Assembly: GCA_036386415.1 (NCBI GenBank)
Contig: DASVVT010000071.1
Location: 1-64,000 of the forward strand
Reading direction: 5' to 3'
DNA length: 64,000 nucleotides
Source of the DNA: DASVVT01 sp036386415
GTDB lineage: Bacteria; Acidobacteriota; Blastocatellia; Pyrinomonadales; Pyrinomonadaceae
Shown here: positions 26,780 to 33,858 of the stretch, piece by piece
Numbering within the stretch: the first letter of the stretch is position 1
Layout: each line of letters starts with the position of its first letter
Notes under the pieces: generated by a model
Told to the model about the DNA's origin: nothing
The model's input: the letters and a program-made list of their open reading frames with translations, nothing else
Databases searched by the model: none
Program-made: the position numbers and the translations under genes

Positions 26780-27304
26780 ATGCGCCCTATGAAGAACCTG
26801 ATCCCTATTCGCTACCACGTGCGGCGCGTGGTGGCCTCCGCTGGCGCAGCTTTCGCCGCTCTCGTCATCCTTTCGCAGACGGCCACAGCCGCCTCCTGGA
26901 ACACCATCGAGCCCTTGAAGTCCAGACGCGCCGACGTGGAGCGCGTGCTCGGGCCTGCTGTGAAGAATCAACCGGGTGAAAACGGCGTTCTGCATTTCAA
27001 GGTCATGGGAGGCACGGTCACCATCGCGTTCATCGACGCCCGTTTCGTCGCGACGAAAAAGCTCGACCCGGATCGCGAAGGCACGGTCAGGCAGATCGTC
27101 CTTCAGCACGATAATTCGTCCGATACGCCGGACTCGCTCGGCCTGACCAGCAACTCGAATTTCAAACACGACGCAGGCCAGGGAGGTGTCTCGAAGTACA
27201 GCAATCTGAAGGATGGTATCGTCTACACTTTCGTCGGCGGGCGGCTTAAGACGACCTACTATACGCCTTCGAGCGAACAGTGGTCGCGGGCGCAGAAAGG
27301 ATGA
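26780..27304 (+). CDS. Hypothetical secreted protein
   Basis: Unrecognised 174-residue protein with a signal peptide (residues 12-38, VVASAGAAFAALVILSQTATA). The mature part starts SWNTIEPLKSRRADVERVLG, a helix reminiscent of SmpA/OmlA-like lipoproteins although no lipobox is present, followed by beta strands (GVLHFKVMGGTVTIAFIDARF, GTVRQIVLQHD, IVYTFVGGRLKTTYY). ATG at 26780 or 26789 could start it; neither has a clear Shine-Dalgarno. It lies between two heptamer-type palindromes. Function is unknown. Confidence 0.7.
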   Translation: MRPMKNLIPIRYHVRRVVASAGAAFAALVILSQTATAASWNTIEPLKSRRADVERVLGPAVKNQPGENGVLHFKVMGGTVTIAFIDARFVATKKLDPDREGTVRQIVLQHDNSSDTPDSLGLTSNSNFKHDAGQGGVSKYSNLKDGIVYTFVGGRLKTTYYTPSSEQWSRAQKG

Positions 27305-27307
27305 AAA

Positions 27308-27437
27308 AGCAGTAGACAGTAAACAGTTGCCAGTAGTCAGTAGGCGCTCCGCGCTTGCGTCTGCTGAAGCTTCCATCCTAAAGATTCTCTAGCGAAAGTT
27401 TTTCTACTGGCTACTGACTACTGTCTACTGGCTACTT
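27308..27437. repeat. Heptamer palindrome with conserved core, copy A
   Basis: Arms of CAGTAGA/CAGTAGT-type heptamers enclose a core with GGCGCTCCGCGCTTG, GCTGAAGCTTCCATCC and CTAGCGAAAG. The same core segments occur at 42595-42655, so the two loci share more than the heptamer arms. Confidence 0.85.
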
Positions 27438-27441
27438 CTTT

Positions 27442-27915
27442 ATGTCTGACCCGCAAAAGCCTCCCGCCTGTCCCGCGTGCGGCGCGGTGGCGCGTCGCGC
27501 GAATGCGCGCTTCTGCTCGACGTGCGGGCGCTCACTCGAAGGCAATTATCTTCCGGCTGACGCTCTGCGCGCGTCGTATCATCTGCATCGCCGCGCGTCC
27601 GCCGGTGGCCGGATCAAGGGAGCGAACCTTAAACGTCCCATGTCATCACTGTTTCCTGCACAGAACCGTAACGGGGCTTCACAGGCGGCGCTCGCCTTCG
27701 CCACCTACGCGCTCGTCCCCTACCTGGGAATCCTTTTCTGTCCGGGCGCGTTGCTGCTGGGGGGCGTCGGATTATTCAACTCATTTCACGCGCCGCAGAA
27801 GGGCGGACGACGCACCGCTTACTGGAGCATCTTTCTCGGATTCCTGATCCTTTGCGTACAGGTTCTGCTCTGGTGGGTGCTGTGCAAAGTGCCCGAATGG
27901 ACAAGAGGATTTTAG
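27442..27915 (+). CDS. Zinc-ribbon membrane protein
   Basis: A 157-residue protein with an N-terminal zinc ribbon (CPACGAVARRANARFCSTCG, residues 9-28) and two C-terminal membrane helices (ALAFATYALVPYLGILFCPGALLLGGVGLF and TAYWSIFLGFLILCVQVLLWWVL). The middle (residues 35-75) is polar. The layout resembles the zinc_ribbon-DUF4190 proteins common in soil bacteria, of unknown function. The preceding heptamer palindrome ends about 4 nt before the ATG, leaving little space for a ribosome-binding site. Confidence 0.75.
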   Translation: MSDPQKPPACPACGAVARRANARFCSTCGRSLEGNYLPADALRASYHLHRRASAGGRIKGANLKRPMSSLFPAQNRNGASQAALAFATYALVPYLGILFCPGALLLGGVGLFNSFHAPQKGGRRTAYWSIFLGFLILCVQVLLWWVLCKVPEWTRGF

Positions 27916-27917
27916 AT

Positions 27918-27988
27918 TGGGGATTGCGGATTGCGGATTGAAAAACAGCTTGTATTTCTTCAATCCGCAATCCGCAATCCGAATTCCG
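27918..27988. repeat. Heptamer palindrome (GGATTGC)
   Basis: Three GGATTGC-type heptamers at 27919-27940 face CAATCCG-type heptamers at 27961-27983. It ends 2 nt before the ATG of the next gene. Confidence 0.82.
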
Positions 27989-27990
27989 CA

Positions 27991-28605
27991 ATGGTTAAGA
28001 TTGCCAAGATCGTACAATCAAATTCACACGTTGACTACGTGGGTCGCGTCATCGACCGTCTTGAGGTGGATGCGCCGCCGCACACAGACGAGTACGGGTT
28101 CGCCCAGTTCGTCTCCATCCCACTCGACGATTCGGATGTCATCGGCGTCATCTATAATTCGCAGCTCATCAATCCCGATTATGGAAACTACGGGCCGAGG
28201 CTCTCGCCGCTTGCAGACCTGTCCGTCCTGAGCCCCGATTACTTGAATGAGCAGGGTATCTTGATCGGGATACTGCTGTTGGGCTGGCGCGAGCACGACG
28301 CCGCCGCCGCCGCCGCGCGTCCCGTCAACCATCATGCTGTGCCGCGCCGCATCATTCCGGTCAACCAGGACATCTACCGCCTCACGGACGAAGACGTTCA
28401 AAGCTTCCACAGAGATACTGAGGGGGGCGTGCTCCTGCACTACTACTCGCAGGTGCTTGCGCATGCAGGCCCTTTCAGCGTGCCGCTCATCGAAGCCATT
28501 CTCGAACAACTCGAACCCCGGTGCGCCCCTGAAGAGCGACAGCGACTCTGCGTCTTAAAACAGGCGCTCGTTTGGCAACGCACGGTCGGTGGAATGCGTC
28601 TCTAG
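27991..28605 (+). CDS. HAS-barrel-like protein
   Basis: A 204-residue soluble protein. The first 85 residues (VKIAKIVQSNSHVDYVGRVID, GFAQFVSIPL, DVIGVIYNSQL) look like the HAS-barrel that precedes HerA-type ATPase domains, but here no P-loop ATPase follows; the rest is a helical region (DEDVQSFHRDTEGGVLLHYY, VPLIEAILEQLEPRC). A run of Ala near residue 98 joins the parts. An in-frame upstream ATG (27931) only reads through the palindrome, so the ATG at 27991 is preferred. Assignment to the HAS-barrel family is a pattern-based guess. Confidence 0.55.
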   Translation: MVKIAKIVQSNSHVDYVGRVIDRLEVDAPPHTDEYGFAQFVSIPLDDSDVIGVIYNSQLINPDYGNYGPRLSPLADLSVLSPDYLNEQGILIGILLLGWREHDAAAAAARPVNHHAVPRRIIPVNQDIYRLTDEDVQSFHRDTEGGVLLHYYSQVLAHAGPFSVPLIEAILEQLEPRCAPEERQRLCVLKQALVWQRTVGGMRL

Positions 28606-28612
28606 TAAACTG

Positions 28613-28700
28613 TTCGGAGTCTAAAAGTCTGGAGTCTGAAGTTAAAAAGACTTTAGACCTTAGACTCCACACTCTACATTCCGGACTCCAGACTTTTTGA
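28613..28700. repeat. Heptamer palindrome (AGTCTGG / AGTCTAA)
   Basis: Left heptamers GAGTCTA, AAAGTCT and GGAGTCT are mirrored by TTAGACT, CCACACT and CCGGACTCCAGAC segments. The heptamer AGTCTGG is the same one found inside purL at 61438. Confidence 0.75.
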
Positions 28701-28713
28701 GAGGGGATTCTTA

Positions 28714-29301
28714 ATGAAAGCCACGTATAAGTTTTTGGGGCTCGTCGCGCTCATCACGCTGCTGGCGAGCGCTACGGCGATGGCGCAGAGACCGCGCAGC
28801 GTCAGCGAGCCGGAGCAGTCCACCACGCCGACCCGCCCCGCGCCTGCACCAGCGCCGCCGGAGGTCAAGGTCAAATACGAGGGCGGCGTCCTGGGCTACA
28901 GTAAAAAGATCGACGGCACGATCTTTTTCGACGATCAGAACAAGCGTCTGCTATTCCGCGACAAGACGCGGCACGAGGTTATTTCCATCCCTTATCAATC
29001 AATCGCAGCGGCTTTCGCCGACACGAAATCGAAAAGGCCGACGAGCGCGTCCGTCATCAGCAGCATCCCGCTTATCTATACGTTTCCGGCAGCATTCATT
29101 AGAAAGAAGTATCGCTACCTGACGCTTCAGTACGACGACCCGGACACGCACGTCTCAGGCATCACGAGCTTCAAGATGGAGAACAAGGAGATTCTCGAAT
29201 CCGTGCTCTACACGCTTGCCAACAAAGCCGGACTCACGCCGCGCGGCGAAGCCTTCATACGCAAGGATTCGACGGCGGGCAGCCAGAAGACAACGCCTTA
29301 A
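28714..29301 (+). CDS. Hypothetical secreted protein
   Basis: Unrecognised 195-residue protein with signal peptide (residues 4-24, FLGLVALITLLASATAMAQ) and a Pro/Thr-rich stretch to residue 48. The main domain has alternating strands (VKVKYEGGVLGYSKKIDGTIFFDD, KRLLFRDKTRHEVISIPYQSI, YRYLTLQYDDP, GITSFKMENKEILESVLYTLANKAG) that resemble a PH-like or lipid-binding sandwich; this is only a visual impression. GAGAGGGG lies upstream of the ATG. Neighbours give no role. Confidence 0.72.
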   Translation: MKATYKFLGLVALITLLASATAMAQRPRSVSEPEQSTTPTRPAPAPAPPEVKVKYEGGVLGYSKKIDGTIFFDDQNKRLLFRDKTRHEVISIPYQSIAAAFADTKSKRPTSASVISSIPLIYTFPAAFIRKKYRYLTLQYDDPDTHVSGITSFKMENKEILESVLYTLANKAGLTPRGEAFIRKDSTAGSQKTTP

Positions 29302-29392
29302 TTTAAACGCAAAGGGCGCAAAGGAAAGACGCGCAAAGAACGCAAAGCATCAACTCCTTTGCGAATACCTTTGCGTCCTTTGCGTTTAAATC
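29301..29392. repeat. CGCAAAGGACGCAAAG-type inverted repeat
   Basis: Begins AATTTAAACGCAAAGGGCGC and ends CCTTTGCGTTTAAAT. It overlaps the stop codon of the preceding gene. The rest of the gap to 29625 has no convincing gene or motif. Confidence 0.85.
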
Positions 29393-29625
29393 GCCCCTTT
29401 CCAAACACGCTCTGAAATTCCGTTTGCAGGTTGCTGATAGGAATAGACCTGTGTTAGTGTCGCTCGCGTGCCGAGCAGCTTTCTCGACAACCTGCCTGAG
29501 CACAAGTCTCTTGTGCGAACCTTCGTCGATTGACCTCATAGAAACCGCTTTGCTTAATCGCTGACGCCAGGTCATCGGGGTCGCGTCCCTTTTTCACATC
29601 ACTCAAGATTTTAAGGAGAGCTAAT

Positions 29626-31368
29626 ATGTTTTGCCGCCTCGCCAGATTCATTATGTTCGCGGCCTGTCTTTCAGCAGCCTTGCTTCTGCTCTCTGCTAAC
29701 GAAGCGGTTGTCCTCGCTCAAAGCCAGCCGCAGGTTAAAGTCTCCATTAAAGTTGCGCTGGTCGATAAAGACCTGAGCGTGAAGCCTGTGCCGAAGATAA
29801 CGCTCGCCATTCAAAAGCTCAATCAAGAAGGATCAATCGACACTACCGTTTCACCGCTTCAGGTCACGACCGGTTTTGACGGGACTGCTGACACTGTGCT
29901 TCCGTCCGGCGATTATGTCGTCAAGTCGGAGCAGCCTCTGGAGTTCAACGACAAGAGCTACGAATGGGCTGTTAACTTCAAGGCCGAGACAGGCAAGGAA
30001 ACGTCCCTTGAGTTGAGCACTAACAACGCGAAAGTCACCGCCGTTGCCAGATCTAAAAAGCGCATCACGGAAGAAACCGAGATGTTCCAGCAGTTGCGCG
30101 ACGGGGTGGTCACCGTCGAAGGCGAGCTCGGTCGTGGGACGGGGTTCATCATAGATGCCAGCGGGTTGATCCTGACCAATCAGCACGTCATCAATACGTC
30201 GAAGGAGATTCGCGTCCAGTTTGATCGCCAGCACAAAGTGCGCGCCGTTCTGCTTGAGCAAGACCCGGAGCGCGATGTCGCAGTGCTGTGGGCGAATCTC
30301 AGCCCCTGCTCAAGCTGCAAGGCGCTGAAGCTGGCGCACGCGCCAGAGGGGGAGGGGAGCGAGCCTGTGGTGGTCGAAGGTGAAAGAGTCTTCACCATCG
30401 GCAGCCCGCTCAACCAGCAAAAAATCCTGACGACGGGCATCGTCAGCAAGGTTGAAAAGCGTGCCATCATCTCCGACATCAACATCAATCCCGGCAGCTC
30501 CGGCGGGCCTCTCTTCAATTCGCTCGGCGAAGTCATCGGCATCACAACCTTTGGCGATCCGTCTCCGAATGTCGGCCCCGGCGTTTCCGGCATCGTTCGC
30601 ATAGAGGAGGCGCAGGCGCTCATCGGCAAGTCAAAACTGAACATGAAAGAAAGAAGCGCGCCGACTGCCGAGTTGATGCCGACAGAGCCGGAAGCTCCTT
30701 TCCCGGTGGAATCAATCAAAGCCCGCATCGACGTGAAGAAGTTTGAGACCAAGCCTTACAAGGCCGGAGTCGGCGATTACAATGTGCACATGTTCACGCC
30801 CGTCTACAAATTCTACCTCTCGGAGAAAGACAGGATCGAAGCGGCGCGCGACCGTGACAAGAGAAATAAGAAGGGCGGAGCACAGGGAACAGTCGACAGG
30901 TTTGATAGTCTCCGCAACTGGGCTGAGTACGTCGGAGAACTCAAGCCCGTCGTGGAGATTCTAGCCTTGCCGGAAGTGAAGGCGACAGGAAAGTCGATGG
31001 TTCTGAACGCCATCCTGATCGGCGCAACGGGCACGTCCGCGCCGATGGACTACAAGTTCAAAGCAGACTTTTACGAGATGACGCTCTCCTGCGATGGGAA
31101 AGAGATTCTGCCGATCCATAGAGGGAAAGCCGAGATCATTGCTCAGATGGGAAGCTACTACAAGGTCAAGAATCGCTTCACCTATGCGGGCCTTTACACA
31201 TACCCGGTCGAGGCATTCGATCCGGGCAAGTGCCAGCGCCTTGAGCTGAAGGTCTTTTCTGAGGAGCACCCGACAACGCCTGCCGTAAAGCTTCTTGATC
31301 CCAAAACCGTGCAAAGAATCTGGACGGATTTCGAGGATTACCGGAAGCAACCGGTCAGCCAGAACTAA
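29626..31368 (+). CDS. Secreted trypsin-like serine protease (HtrA-type catalytic domain)
   Basis: Exported serine protease of 580 residues. A signal peptide (FAACLSAALLLLSANEAVVLAQ) precedes a carboxypeptidase-regulatory-like segment (residues 35-135) and the chymotrypsin-fold domain: catalytic His in GLILTNQHVIN, Asp in ERDVAVLWANL and Ser in INPGSSGGPLFN. No PDZ domain follows; residues 340-580 form an unrecognised C-terminal domain with two beta-rich parts. The Shine-Dalgarno AAGGAG is 10 nt upstream. It is monocistronic with a strong terminator. A role in envelope protein quality control is inferred from the family. Confidence 0.92.
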   Translation: MFCRLARFIMFAACLSAALLLLSANEAVVLAQSQPQVKVSIKVALVDKDLSVKPVPKITLAIQKLNQEGSIDTTVSPLQVTTGFDGTADTVLPSGDYVVKSEQPLEFNDKSYEWAVNFKAETGKETSLELSTNNAKVTAVARSKKRITEETEMFQQLRDGVVTVEGELGRGTGFIIDASGLILTNQHVINTSKEIRVQFDRQHKVRAVLLEQDPERDVAVLWANLSPCSSCKALKLAHAPEGEGSEPVVVEGERVFTIGSPLNQQKILTTGIVSKVEKRAIISDININPGSSGGPLFNSLGEVIGITTFGDPSPNVGPGVSGIVRIEEAQALIGKSKLNMKERSAPTAELMPTEPEAPFPVESIKARIDVKKFETKPYKAGVGDYNVHMFTPVYKFYLSEKDRIEAARDRDKRNKKGGAQGTVDRFDSLRNWAEYVGELKPVVEILALPEVKATGKSMVLNAILIGATGTSAPMDYKFKADFYEMTLSCDGKEILPIHRGKAEIIAQMGSYYKVKNRFTYAGLYTYPVEAFDPGKCQRLELKVFSEEHPTTPAVKLLDPKTVQRIWTDFEDYRKQPVSQN

Positions 31369-31407
31369 AGCCTCCGCAGCAATTGATAGTCACGGGCTTG
31401 ACAGAAC

Positions 31408-31445
31408 GGGGCAGTCGAAATCGGTTTCGACTGCCCCTCTTGTTT
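31408..31445 (+). terminator. Intrinsic terminator of the serine protease gene
   Basis: A 13-bp perfect stem (GGGGCAGTCGAAA, loop TCGG, then its complement) is followed by TCTTGTTTT. It lies 40 nt after the protease stop, before the convergent thiC. Confidence 0.92.
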
Positions 31446-31454
31446 TACTACCGA

Positions 31455-33398
31455 TTAATGCTCGCGCTTCAGACCCACAGGCAACTCGCCCCGATAAATC
31501 TCTCCACCTGAAGCGACGAACTCCGCGGCCTTCTCTTTCATGCCTTCCTGCAAAGCAGCCTGCTCGTCCAACTCTTTCTGCGCGGCATACTCGCGCACGT
31601 CCTGAGTGATCTTCATGGAGCAGAAGTGCGGGCCGCACATCGAGCAGAAGTGTGCGAGCTTGGCCCCTTCCTGCGGCAACGTCTCGTCGTGATACTCGCG
31701 CGCCACTTCCGGGTCGAGCGCAAGATTGAACTGATCCTCCCAGCGAAACTCGAAGCGTGCTTTCGAGAGCGCGTTGTCTCTGGCTTGCGCGCCCGGATGC
31801 CCCTTCGCCAAATCCGCCGCGTGCGCCGCGATCTTGTACGTGATGACGCCGTCTTTGACATCCTTTTTATTGGGCAGGCCAAGATGCTCTTTCGGCGTGA
31901 CGTAGCAGAGCATGGCCGTGCCGAACCAGCCGATCATCGCCGCGCCAATGGCCGACGTGATGTGATCGTAGCCGGGCGCGATGTCCGTCACGAGCGGACC
32001 CAGCGTGTAAAAGGGCGCTTCCTGGCAGATTTCGAGCTGCCTGTCCATGTTCTCTTTAACGAGGTGCATGGGGACATGGCCGGGACCTTCGATCATCACC
32101 TGGCAGTCCATCTCCCAGGCGATCTTCGTTAGCTCACCGAGCGTTTCAAGCTCTGCAAACTGCGCCTCGTCGTTGGCGTCTGCGATAGAGCCCGGACGCA
32201 GCCCGTCGCCGAGAGAGAAAGAGACATCGTAGGCCGCCATGATCTCGCAGATTTCAGGAAAGCGCGTGTACAGGAAGCTCTCCTCGTGGTGTGCCAGACA
32301 CCATTTAGCCATGATCGAGCCGCCGCGGCTGACGATGCCTGTCGTCCGACGTGCCGTCAGCGGAATGTAGGGCAAGCGCACGCCCGCGTGAATCGTGAAG
32401 TAGTCCACGCCCTGCTCGGCCTGCTCGACGAGCGTGTCGCGGTAAATCTCCCAAGTTAATTCTTCGGCGCGGCCATTGACCTTTTCGAGCGCCTGGTAGA
32501 TGGGCACAGTCCCGACGGGGACGCTTGAGTTGCGCAGAATCCATTCGCGCGTGGCGTGAATGTTCTTGCCCGTCGATAAATCCATGACGGTGTCAGCGCC
32601 CCAGCGTGTCGCCCAGCGCATCTTTTCAACCTCCTCTTCAATGGAAGAGGCTACAGCCGAGTTGCCTATGTTGGCGTTGATCTTGACGAGGAAGTTGCGC
32701 CCGATAATCATCGGCTCGGATTCCGGGTGGTTGATGTTGGCAGGAATGATCGCGCGCCCGCGCGCCACCTCGTCGCGCACAAATGCGGGCGTCACGTAAG
32801 AGGGAATCGAAGCATTGAAGCTCTCGCCCCTGTGCTGGTGATGGAGCGAGCTTCTATCGCCATTAGCCAAAGCTTCGTAGGCGGCCTCGCGCCCAAGGTT
32901 TTCGCGGATGGCGACGAACTCCATCTCCGGCGTAATGATCCCGCGACGCGCGTAGTGCATCTGCGTGACGCGGCGTCCCGAGCGGGCACGCAGCGGCGCG
33001 CGTCTGAAGGCTGGAAACTCTTCCAGTCGCCCCTTCTCCTTCTTCTTCGCATACTGCTCGGCGCCCGCCGTCAGGTAGCCGTTATCTTCCGGCTTGACCG
33101 TGCGTCCCTCGTACTCTTCCGTATCACCGCGCGCGATGATCCAGTCGCGCCTGAGCGCCCCCAGCCCTTCGCGCACGTCGCAGCGCACGCTCGCGTCGTC
33201 CCACGGCCCGCTCGTATCGTAGACGCGTACAGCCTCGTTCTCTTCCAGCGTGCCGTCGAAATTCTTGGTCACGTTCTGCGTGATCTCACGAAACGGAACG
33301 CGCACGCCGCTTTGCTCGCCCTCAACATAAATCTTACGCGAGTTGGGAAGCTCAACCTCGTCGCTTCTCTTCTCGCCCGTCTCATCTCTCTTACTCAT
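31455..33398 (-). CDS. thiC: Phosphomethylpyrimidine synthase ThiC
   Basis: Radical SAM enzyme converting aminoimidazole ribotide to the thiamine pyrimidine HMP-P. The ATG at 33398 (MSKRDETGEKR) has GGAAG upstream and gives 647 residues, a normal length; the longer in-frame ORF runs back through the riboswitch. Segments typical of the family are IPANINHPESEPMIIG, IHAGVRLPYIP, GGSIMAKWCLAHH, EGPGHVPMH and the C-terminal cluster motif CSMCGPHFCS (CxxCxxxxC). No other thi genes are present. Expression is controlled by the TPP riboswitch and terminator just upstream. Confidence 0.98.
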   Translation of the reverse strand: MSKRDETGEKRSDEVELPNSRKIYVEGEQSGVRVPFREITQNVTKNFDGTLEENEAVRVYDTSGPWDDASVRCDVREGLGALRRDWIIARGDTEEYEGRTVKPEDNGYLTAGAEQYAKKKEKGRLEEFPAFRRAPLRARSGRRVTQMHYARRGIITPEMEFVAIRENLGREAAYEALANGDRSSLHHQHRGESFNASIPSYVTPAFVRDEVARGRAIIPANINHPESEPMIIGRNFLVKINANIGNSAVASSIEEEVEKMRWATRWGADTVMDLSTGKNIHATREWILRNSSVPVGTVPIYQALEKVNGRAEELTWEIYRDTLVEQAEQGVDYFTIHAGVRLPYIPLTARRTTGIVSRGGSIMAKWCLAHHEESFLYTRFPEICEIMAAYDVSFSLGDGLRPGSIADANDEAQFAELETLGELTKIAWEMDCQVMIEGPGHVPMHLVKENMDRQLEICQEAPFYTLGPLVTDIAPGYDHITSAIGAAMIGWFGTAMLCYVTPKEHLGLPNKKDVKDGVITYKIAAHAADLAKGHPGAQARDNALSKARFEFRWEDQFNLALDPEVAREYHDETLPQEGAKLAHFCSMCGPHFCSMKITQDVREYAAQKELDEQAALQEGMKEKAAEFVASGGEIYRGELPVGLKREH

Positions 33399-33436
33399 AA
33401 CTTCCAGAACTTTCCGGCCAGACTCAGGCTGACCTG

Positions 33437-33473
33437 AAAAAGAAAAAACCGTCCCATCGAAACGAAGGGACGG
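33437..33473 (-). terminator. Terminator hairpin of the thiC leader
   Basis: On the minus strand CCGTCCC and GGGACGG form a stem followed by TTTTTTCTTTTT. It lies between the TPP aptamer and the thiC ATG, so it is the likely off-switch expression platform. Confidence 0.9.
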
Positions 33474-33490
33474 AACGGTCTTATCACTTG

Positions 33491-33590
33491 TTTCTCCCTT
33501 CGACGGTACTAACCGTATCAGGTTCAAGGGGTCTCCCGGCTGGGACTCTCAGCCAAGGCGCTGCGGACGCGCCCTGGCTCCCCCGAAAAC
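33491..33590 (-). promoter_or_regulatory. TPP riboswitch (THI element)
   Basis: The minus strand carries the conserved THI-box parts in order: GGGGGAGCC, GGCTGAGAGTCCC, ACCCCTTGAACCTGAT, GGTTAGTACC and GAAGGGAG. Binding of thiamine pyrophosphate should favour the downstream terminator and reduce thiC expression. Confidence 0.97.
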
Positions 33591-33692
33591 TTCAGAGCAA
33601 TCAATGATCCTGTTTCTTGAACGAAACTATTCTACGCCTATTAGCTCTCAATCATAAAACGCTCGTCCTCCCAGGTCGTGTCCTCAATTCAG

Positions 33693-33797
33693 TTTGTCTC
33701 TGTGTTACCTCTGTGTTCTCTGCGTCTCTGTGGTGAGTCTTATCTGAAGTAACACTCACCACAGAGACACAGTGGACACAGAGGATGCACAGAGAAT
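33693..33797. repeat. CACAGAGACACAGAG-type inverted repeat, copy 2
   Basis: Arms TCTCTGTGTTACCTCTGTG and CACAGAGACACAGTGGACAC pair, with the same outer flank GTGTCCT-ATTCAG as the copy at 2593. It separates the riboswitch region from the downstream end of the kinase gene. Confidence 0.82.
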
Positions 33798-33858
33798 AAT
33801 TAAGACCAGGATAATAGTAGGTCTTCGGCCATAGATCGTCACCCGTAGCCTGTCACGG

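Noticed and set aside
32727..33437. 236-residue reading frame opposite thiC
   Set aside because: It lies wholly against the conserved thiC coding strand and ends in the thiC leader; no domain is recognisable.
33399..33527. Extension of ThiC
   Set aside because: It would translate the riboswitch terminator; the ATG at 33398 fits the family.
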